Below are positions 1 through 4,756 of a stretch of 6,105 bases of DNA, piece after piece. How positions within the stretch are numbered: position 1 is the first letter of the stretch; each line of letters opens with the position of its first letter. Below the pieces are notes generated by a model. The model was given only the letters and a program-made list of their open reading frames with translations, was not told where the DNA came from and did not search any database. The translations under genes and the position numbers were made by a program. This stretch comes from Ruminococcaceae bacterium UBA3451 (lineage in GTDB: Bacteria; Bacillota; Clostridia; Oscillospirales; Acutalibacteraceae): positions 85,596 through 91,700 of the forward strand of contig DFRY01000043.1 of assembly GCA_002378845.1 (NCBI GenBank), read 5' to 3'.

Positions 1-249
1 GACGACAGCTTTTCCGCGCTCGACTTTAAAACCGATGCAAATCTTCGCGCCGCTTTGCGGGAAAAAACGGGCTGGACTACCACATTGATTGTTGCCCAGC
101 GTATTTCCAGCATTATGAACGCGGACCAGATCATCGTGCTGGAAAACGGCAAAATCGCAGGAAAGGGAACCCATCAGGAACTGATGGAAACCTGCGAGGT
201 TTACCGGGAAATCGCGCTGTCCCAGCTGAGTAAGGAGGAGCTTGCATGA
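1..249 (+). CDS. ABC exporter half-subunit, C-terminal fragment (degenerate NBD)
   Basis: This is the 3' end of a gene whose start lies left of the window. The reading frame is open from base 1 and stops with TGA at 247-249, leaving 82 residues of an ATPase domain. The first two codons give Asp-Asp followed by SFSALD. This is the Walker B Asp, then Asp where the catalytic Glu normally stands, then the D-loop. At bases 97-99 the H-loop His is replaced by Gln (VAQRISS). ADQIIVLENGKI and GTHQELM are the usual end of an exporter NBD. An Asp for Glu plus a Gln for His is typical of the non-catalytic partner in heterodimeric exporters such as TM287/TM288 or BmrCD. The next gene overlaps it by 4 bp (ATGA), so the two are translationally coupled and very probably form the heterodimer. 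The substrate cannot be read from this fragment. The membrane domain is not visible. Confidence 0.93.
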   Translation, partial: DDSFSALDFKTDANLRAALREKTGWTTTLIVAQRISSIMNADQIIVLENGKIAGKGTHQELMETCEVYREIALSQLSKEELA

Positions 250-2120
250 GTGAACAAAAGCCACAGGCTCCACGCCGCAATGCAGGCGGCTTCGGTGGAA
301 TGGGCGGCATGGGCATGGGCGGCGGCGCCAAAGCAAAGAACTTCGGCAAAACCATGCGGCAGCTCGTCCATTACATCGATGCCTACAAAACACAGATTAT
401 TGTTGTTCTGTTTCTGGCTGCCGGTTCCTCCGCATTTTCCATCCTCGGCCCGAAGCTGATCGGCAAAGTTACCACTAAGCTTTTTGAAGGGCTCATCGCC
501 TACGCAATGGGAACCGGTCTGCTGACCGATTTCAAATATATTTTAAATTATATTCTTCTTATTATCGGCCTGTACCTTCTCTCTGCTGCATTTGCTTATG
601 TACAGGGTTTTATCATGTCCGGCATTTCCATGAAAATCACGTACCAATTACGCAAGGATATTACGGAAAAAATTAACCGTATGCCGCTTCGCTATTTTGA
701 TTCCCGTACACACGGCGAAGTGCTTAGCCTGGTTACAAACGACGTTGACACCATTTCTCAAACGCTGAACCAGTCGCTGACGCAGCTGATTACGTCTGCC
801 GCAACCATTATCGGCGTATTGGTTATGATGCTGTCCATTTCCTGGGTCATGACGCTGGCGTCGTTCCTGATTCTGCCGCTGTCCGGCGGCCTTTTAAGCG
901 CCATTATCAAACCCACACAGAAATACTTCCGCCAGCAGCAGGAATACCTTGGCCATATTAACGGCCAGGTGGAAGAAAACTATTCCGGCCACAACGTGGT
1001 GCAGGTATTCAACGGGGAAGCGGCCGCGGTCGAAACCTTTAAGAAATACAACCAGAAGCTGTATGATTCGGCATGGATTTCTCAGTTTTTGTCCGGCATG
1101 ATGATGCCGATTATGACCTTTGTAGGAAACATCGGTTATGTTATTGTTTGTATTCTGGGCGGTTACCTTGCGGTAAAAAAAGCGATTACCGTCGGTGACG
1201 TGCAGGCGTTTATTCAGTACGTACGCCAGTTCACCCAACCGATTGCCCAGCTTGCCAACATTACAAACACCCTTCAGTCCACCGCTGCGGCGGCAGAGCG
1301 TGTTTTCGAATTTTTGGCAGAAGAAGAAGAAATACCGGACACCGAAACTCCGGCTTCCCCCGACGCCGTTACCGGCCGGGTGGAGTTTAAGGATGTCCAT
1401 TTCGGTTATACCGAAGATAAAATTATCATCAACAATTTCTCCTGCAATGTGGACGCAGGCCAGTCCATTGCCATTGTCGGCCCGACGGGCGCAGGAAAAT
1501 CCACCATTATTAAGCTACTGATGCGTTTTTATGATATTAACAGCGGCGACATTCTGATAGACGGCCATTCCATCCGCGATTATACCCGCGAAGGACTGCG
1601 AAGCGTATTCGGCATGGTGCTTCAGGATACCTGGCTGTACAACGCCAGTATTATGGAGAACATTCGGTACGGCTCTTTTGATAAAACCGATGAGCAGGTC
1701 ATTGCCGCGGCAAAAGCGGCGCACTGTGACGAATTCATCCGCGCGCTGCCGAACGGCTATAATATGCTGCTGAACGAAGAAGCATCCAACCTGTCGCAGG
1801 GGCAGAAGCAGCTGCTCACCATTGCCCGCACCGTGCTTTCCGACCCGAAAATTTTGATCCTTGACGAAGCAACCAGTTCGGTCGATACCCGAACCGAGGT
1901 AATGATTCAGAAAGCAATGGATGCCCTGATGGAAAACCGCACCAGCTTTGTGATTGCCCACCGCCTGTCCACCATCCGCGGCGCGGATATTATTCTTGTC
2001 ATGAAGGACGGCGACATTGTAGAGCAGGGCAACCATGAAGCACTGCTCGAAAAAGGCGGATTCTACGCCTCACTGTATCAGTCTCAGTTTGAAAACGGAG
2101 GCGCACAGGAAGACGAGTAA
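246..2120 (+). CDS. ABC exporter half-subunit, TMD-NBD fusion (catalytic partner)
   Basis: This is a complete 624-residue ATP-driven exporter half-transporter in the cytoplasmic membrane, related to TM288, YfiC and BmrD. The ATG overlaps the previous stop and sits 7 nt after AAGGAGG (232-238). Residues 13-27 are a Gly/Met-rich tail. Membrane helices lie at about 50-68, 100-125, 180-198, 200-221 and 286-306, with a weaker sixth at about 318-338. An acidic linker (EEEE, about 359-362) leads to the ATPase domain. That domain has the A-loop Tyr388, Walker A GPTGAGKST (412-420, Lys418), Q-loop Gln460, signature LSQGQ (516-520, not the canonical LSGGQ), Walker B ILILDE with catalytic Glu541, D-loop SSVD, and switch His572. 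It therefore carries the intact catalytic residues that the upstream subunit lacks. The length is normal for the family. Multidrug, lipid or peptide export are all possible, and the sequence does not decide between them. The two downstream adaptors suggest an extended export path. Confidence 0.96.
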   Translation: MSEQKPQAPRRNAGGFGGMGGMGMGGGAKAKNFGKTMRQLVHYIDAYKTQIIVVLFLAAGSSAFSILGPKLIGKVTTKLFEGLIAYAMGTGLLTDFKYILNYILLIIGLYLLSAAFAYVQGFIMSGISMKITYQLRKDITEKINRMPLRYFDSRTHGEVLSLVTNDVDTISQTLNQSLTQLITSAATIIGVLVMMLSISWVMTLASFLILPLSGGLLSAIIKPTQKYFRQQQEYLGHINGQVEENYSGHNVVQVFNGEAAAVETFKKYNQKLYDSAWISQFLSGMMMPIMTFVGNIGYVIVCILGGYLAVKKAITVGDVQAFIQYVRQFTQPIAQLANITNTLQSTAAAAERVFEFLAEEEEIPDTETPASPDAVTGRVEFKDVHFGYTEDKIIINNFSCNVDAGQSIAIVGPTGAGKSTIIKLLMRFYDINSGDILIDGHSIRDYTREGLRSVFGMVLQDTWLYNASIMENIRYGSFDKTDEQVIAAAKAAHCDEFIRALPNGYNMLLNEEASNLSQGQKQLLTIARTVLSDPKILILDEATSSVDTRTEVMIQKAMDALMENRTSFVIAHRLSTIRGADIILVMKDGDIVEQGNHEALLEKGGFYASLYQSQFENGGAQEDE

Positions 2121-2168
2121 TATATTCTATCGCGAGTATTTAAACTGAAGGAAAGGGGTTCAACTCTT

Positions 2169-2801
2169 ATGAAAAAATTTAAAAAAATTATTATTATCCT
2201 TCTTTTCGTCGTAGTAATCGGAGCTTGCGCCGGAGGCTTTTACTATTTTTCCGTCACCGCCAACGAGCTCAAAACAGACAATGCGAAGGTAACGGCAAAA
2301 ATGTACACCGTAACAGGCACTTCCTCCTCCCGCCTTTTGGAATGGAATGTTGCCAAAGGCGACCTGGTGGTAAAAGATCAGGTACTGGGGCGCCAGGAAA
2401 CCCTGCCGAACATTTCCTCCCCCATTGACGGAACGGTGGTAAAATGCGACGCAATTGCGGGTCAGCCCTTTTCGCCCGCCTCTCAGCTTGCCGTAATTGC
2501 AGACACCGATGATATGTACATCGGCGTAAACATTGAGGAAACCGATATAACAAAGGTTGCCGTCGGCCAGAAGGTAGACGTAACCATTGACGCGTACGGC
2601 GGGAGGGTATTTTCCGGTAAAGTAACGGAAATTGACTCCGCAACGCAAACCTACTTTACAAACGGTCTAACCAGTTTTTCCACCAGCGGAGATTACACCA
2701 AGGTAACCCAGCTTATCCCGGTAAAGGTTGTCATAGATAATCCAGACGAGCTGCCCATGCTGTACGGCATGAACTGCGAAGTCACCATTCATCTGCACTG
2801 A
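2169..2801 (+). CDS. Compact HlyD-like membrane adaptor without coiled-coil hairpin
   Basis: This 210-residue protein starts with a lysine-rich, strongly hydrophobic N-terminus (residues 7-19), which anchors it to the outer face of the membrane. VIGAC with Cys20 could be a lipobox, but Gly at -2 is unusual, so a plain signal anchor is equally possible. Residues about 40-75 and 81-110 match the two halves of a barrel-sandwich (lipoyl-like) domain. The second half shows SSPIDGTVV. The halves are joined by only about seven residues, whereas HlyD/EmrA/AcrA relatives insert a long alpha-hairpin there. Residues about 113-208 resemble the adaptor beta-barrel (IGVNIEETDITKVAVGQKVD). Full HlyD-type adaptors usually have roughly 350-450 residues, so this one is about half that length. 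The start follows a purine-rich GGAAAGGGG stretch (2150-2158). The gene lies 48 nt after the ABC gene and 20 nt before the second adaptor. I infer that it is a periplasmic-type partner of the ABC exporter. No enzymatic motif is visible. Confidence 0.85.
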   Translation: MKKFKKIIIILLFVVVIGACAGGFYYFSVTANELKTDNAKVTAKMYTVTGTSSSRLLEWNVAKGDLVVKDQVLGRQETLPNISSPIDGTVVKCDAIAGQPFSPASQLAVIADTDDMYIGVNIEETDITKVAVGQKVDVTIDAYGGRVFSGKVTEIDSATQTYFTNGLTSFSTSGDYTKVTQLIPVKVVIDNPDELPMLYGMNCEVTIHLH

Positions 2802-2821
2802 TTCAAGGAGGGAAATTGACC

Positions 2822-4192
2822 ATGAAAAAAGTAATTTCTGTCTTCCTTTGTGCGGCAATGCTCCTGGTTTCTCTGGCTGCCTGCAGCGGTACGGACAACC
2901 GACTGAGCGTAACGACCGCAAAAGTGAAGAGTTCCGATACGCTCGCAGCCGCCGACTACAGCGGAATCATTCATTCCACACAGAGCACCGCCGTAATTTC
3001 CACCGTTTCCGCCAAGGTAGCTTCCGTTAACGTTAAGCTGGGGCAGAAGGTGACTGCCGGCGACGTTCTGATGCAGCTTGACACTTCGGACGCAGAGCTC
3101 GCCCTGAAACAGGCACAGGCCGGTCTTGACACCGCCAATGCCAGCTACCAGAAAGTCGCTTCCGCCGGAAGCAAACAGGCGGAAACTCAGGCGCACCAGG
3201 CGCTTGTTTCCGCACAGAACGAATCCCGTGACGCCGCGTCAAACTATAAGCTGATTAAAGACCAGTTCGATAAAAACATTTCCGTTGCTCCGGCGCAGGC
3301 TGCTTACGACCATGCGAAAAGTGAGTACGACCGCATTTCATACCTGCTTTCCCTTGGTGAAGCAAGCCAGAACGACGTGAAAACCGCGCAAAGTACGCTC
3401 ACCAGCGCATCCGCACAGCTGGAAAGCGCGAAAGCTTCCGCACAGACTGCATTGAACGCGGCAAACAGCCGGCAAATTAACGCACAGAACGCGCTGAAAA
3501 CCGCGCAGGAAAACTACAATCTTACGCTCAACGCAATCAACCCGGAAAACGTAAACGCGGCAAAGGCCAGCGTGGATTCCGCCGCGGTTGCGGTTGAAGT
3601 TGCCCAGAAGCGCATTACCGACTCCACCGTGAAATCGCCGATTTCCGGTGCCGTTGGCGCGGTAAACGTAAAAGCAGGCGATCTTGCGGCGCCGCAGGCA
3701 CCGGCGTTCCAAATCGTTGGGGATTCCGGCATGGAAGTAACCGTAAACGTAACCGAAACCATGGTAAGAAAACTTGCCGTCGGCACAAAAGCGACCGTTA
3801 TTCCTGCCGTTACCGGGGAAAAATTCAGCGGCAGCGTAACCGAGGTGGCTGCCATGGCAACCGCCCAAACCGGCATGTTTACCGTTAAGGTCAGCGTTGA
3901 CAACGCCACCGACCTGAAGGACGGCATGCAGGCAAGCGTCAGCTTCCTGGGCGATAACAATACCGGTGCCGTACTGGTACCCGTAAAATCCGTACTCACC
4001 GCAGACGGTAAATCCACCGTATTTGCCGCGCGCAGCGGAAAAGCCGTACAGGTGGAAGTAACCGTCGGCGACACACAGGGCGCTTATGTATCCGTTAAAG
4101 GCCTGAACCCGGACGACGAGGTCATTGTTCAGGGTGTAAACAAAGCCAAAAACGGTGCCGACCTACATATCGTATCCAACTCAAACGGCTAA
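2822..4192 (+). CDS. Efflux adaptor lipoprotein (membrane fusion protein) with long hairpin
   Basis: This 456-residue lipoprotein is an adaptor of the AcrA/MacA type. I chose the ATG at 2822 because AAGGAGGG (2805-2812) lies 9 nt upstream. The in-frame TTG at 2816 is only 3 nt from that site. The signal peptide ends in the lipobox SLAAC (Cys21), so the mature protein should be lipidated and tethered outside the membrane. The first lipoyl half is at about 59-90 (VNVKLGQKVTAGDVLMQLD). A long Ala/Gln/Ser-rich coiled-coil hairpin runs from about 91 to 265, and the second lipoyl half is at about 267-300 (TVKSPISGAVG). A beta-barrel at about 303-376 and a membrane-proximal domain at about 383-452 follow. 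The architecture is complete and normal for RND- or MacB-type efflux adaptors. No RND or MacB pump gene follows; a palindrome and terminator end the operon, so the ABC pair upstream is the natural partner. Its substrate and any outer channel are unknown. Confidence 0.92.
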   Translation: MKKVISVFLCAAMLLVSLAACSGTDNRLSVTTAKVKSSDTLAAADYSGIIHSTQSTAVISTVSAKVASVNVKLGQKVTAGDVLMQLDTSDAELALKQAQAGLDTANASYQKVASAGSKQAETQAHQALVSAQNESRDAASNYKLIKDQFDKNISVAPAQAAYDHAKSEYDRISYLLSLGEASQNDVKTAQSTLTSASAQLESAKASAQTALNAANSRQINAQNALKTAQENYNLTLNAINPENVNAAKASVDSAAVAVEVAQKRITDSTVKSPISGAVGAVNVKAGDLAAPQAPAFQIVGDSGMEVTVNVTETMVRKLAVGTKATVIPAVTGEKFSGSVTEVAAMATAQTGMFTVKVSVDNATDLKDGMQASVSFLGDNNTGAVLVPVKSVLTADGKSTVFAARSGKAVQVEVTVGDTQGAYVSVKGLNPDDEVIVQGVNKAKNGADLHIVSNSNG

Positions 4193-4202
4193 GACCATTC
4201 GT

Positions 4203-4218
4203 ATTTCAGCGCTGAAAT
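4203..4218. repeat. Perfect 16-bp palindrome in the operon 3' UTR
   Basis: ATTTCAGCGCTGAAAT reads identically on both strands. It begins 10 nt after the stop codon of the second adaptor gene and ends 8 nt before the terminator stem. In RNA it could fold as a 6-bp stem with a GCGC loop. No T-run follows it, so it is not a terminator by itself. It could be a dimeric repressor site, a stabilising 3' hairpin, or chance. The perfect symmetry is seen directly; any function is inference. Confidence 0.6.
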
Positions 4219-4226
4219 TAACCCAT

Positions 4227-4278
4227 CCCCTGCCGTACCCATTGCAGTTTCATCTGGTGGGCAGCGGCAGGGGTTTTT
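4227..4278 (+). terminator. Rho-independent terminator of the exporter operon
   Basis: CCCCTGCCG (4227-4235) pairs perfectly with CGGCAGGGG (4265-4273) and is followed directly by TTTTT (4274-4278). The 29-nt apical region can add a short inner helix (CCCA 4238-4241 with TGGG 4258-4261). It lies 34 nt past the last stop codon and separates the exporter operon from the downstream small gene. Confidence 0.9.
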
Positions 4279-4330
4279 ATTATACATATTTTCTTTTCGC
4301 GCTCCGTTGAACTGGTATTTTTCTTTCTCC

Positions 4331-4347
4331 CGCAGATACTAACTGCG
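4331..4347 (+). promoter_or_regulatory. Short hairpin abutting the small gene's ribosome binding site
   Basis: CGCAG (4331-4335) can pair with CTGCG (4343-4347) across a 7-nt loop. The 3' arm ends on the first G of the Shine-Dalgarno sequence GAGGTGAT (4347-4354) that precedes the ATG at 4358. A helix here could modestly limit ribosome access. Five base pairs is short, and chance occurrence is quite possible. Confidence 0.25.
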
Positions 4348-4357
4348 AGGTGATAAA

Positions 4358-4525
4358 ATGTATCAGGACTTACATGATCTGCTCATGCACAGCGACAGCA
4401 CCCGGCAGTATTTTATGGCGCTCCCGGTACGGGTTCAGCTGACCGTTCACCAGCAGAACGAAGAAATCAAAACAGCGGAAGCACTGCATAAATACGTGGA
4501 TCACATGACAAAAATATCAAGCTGA
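4358..4525 (+). CDS. Small hypothetical protein, 55 aa
   Basis: The ATG follows GAGGTGAT (4347-4354), and the frame runs 55 codons to TGA at 4523-4525. The protein begins MYQDLHDLLMHSDSTRQYF, continues with MALPVRVQLTVHQ, and ends with an acidic/basic helix containing KTAEALHKYVDHM. It is probably mostly helical, has five His and no Cys, and shows no signal peptide or membrane segment, so it is probably cytosolic. A terminator upstream (4227-4278) and another 41 nt downstream (4566-4599) make it a solitary transcription unit. That isolation, plus a good ribosome site, is the main evidence that it is real. The style recalls short conserved hypothetical proteins of Clostridia, but I cannot name a family or assign a function. 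I see no convincing promoter. TTGAAC (4307-4312) has only a poor GATACT (4335-4340) at a 22-bp spacing. Confidence 0.65.
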   Translation: MYQDLHDLLMHSDSTRQYFMALPVRVQLTVHQQNEEIKTAEALHKYVDHMTKISS

Positions 4526-4565
4526 AAAACAGAACCATTCTTCTTCCGGCAGCAGTTGTTCCCCG

Positions 4566-4599
4566 GCCGCCAATGTTACTGACATGGGCGGCTTTTGTT
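4566..4599 (+). terminator. Rho-independent terminator after the small gene
   Basis: GCCGCC (4566-4571) pairs with GGCGGC (4587-4592). After one A/G mismatch the stem continues with ATGT/ACAT (4573-4576 with 4582-4585) around a 5-nt loop. TTTTGTT follows from 4593. It lies 41 nt after the stop codon of the 55-aa gene and insulates the kinase gene from upstream transcription. Confidence 0.82.
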
Positions 4600-4651
4600 C
4601 TGTCTGTTTACAGAATAACAGCTTTCGATTTATCTATTTTCGCAAAACGGA

Positions 4652-4680
4652 TTCCAAACACTGTCTCATCACGTTATAAT
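4652..4680 (+). promoter_or_regulatory. Putative sigma-A-type promoter for the sensor kinase gene
   Basis: A perfect TATAAT lies at 4675-4680. Seventeen bases upstream is TTCCAA (4652-4657), which matches TTGACA at only three of six positions, and there is no TGn extension. Transcription would start near 4687 and give a leader of about 70 nt before the ATG at 4757. The position between a terminator and a gene supports the call. The weak -35 suggests either a low-activity promoter or one that needs an activator. Confidence 0.5.
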
Positions 4681-4756
4681 ACTGTTACGAATCGCAATGA
4701 AACAGATTACAGAAATTTCAAATCATCCTTGTCAGACAGCGGGAAGGAGAATACTT

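Noticed and set aside
894..1400. Long open frame on the minus strand inside the ABC exporter gene (168 codons); also 1515-2036
   Set aside because: Both lie antisense to a gene with every expected ABC motif. Their translations show no recognisable domain, and I saw no ribosome site that would support them.
2816..2824. TTG at 2816 as the start of the second adaptor
   Set aside because: It is only 3 nt from the Shine-Dalgarno sequence. The ATG at 2822 has 9-nt spacing and gives a normal MKK signal peptide.
3514..4074. 186-codon minus-strand frame inside the second adaptor gene
   Set aside because: It is a shadow of the Ala/Val/Thr-rich adaptor coding sequence. The product is low-complexity and unlike a real protein family.
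4307..4340. TTGAAC ... GATACT as a promoter for the 55-aa gene
   Set aside because: The spacing is 22 bp and the -10 matches only four of six bases, so it is not strong enough to list as a feature.
4600..4650. Possible inverted repeat CTGT...ACAG as a regulator site ahead of the kinase
   Set aside because: The symmetric arms are only 4 nt and such matches are common by chance.
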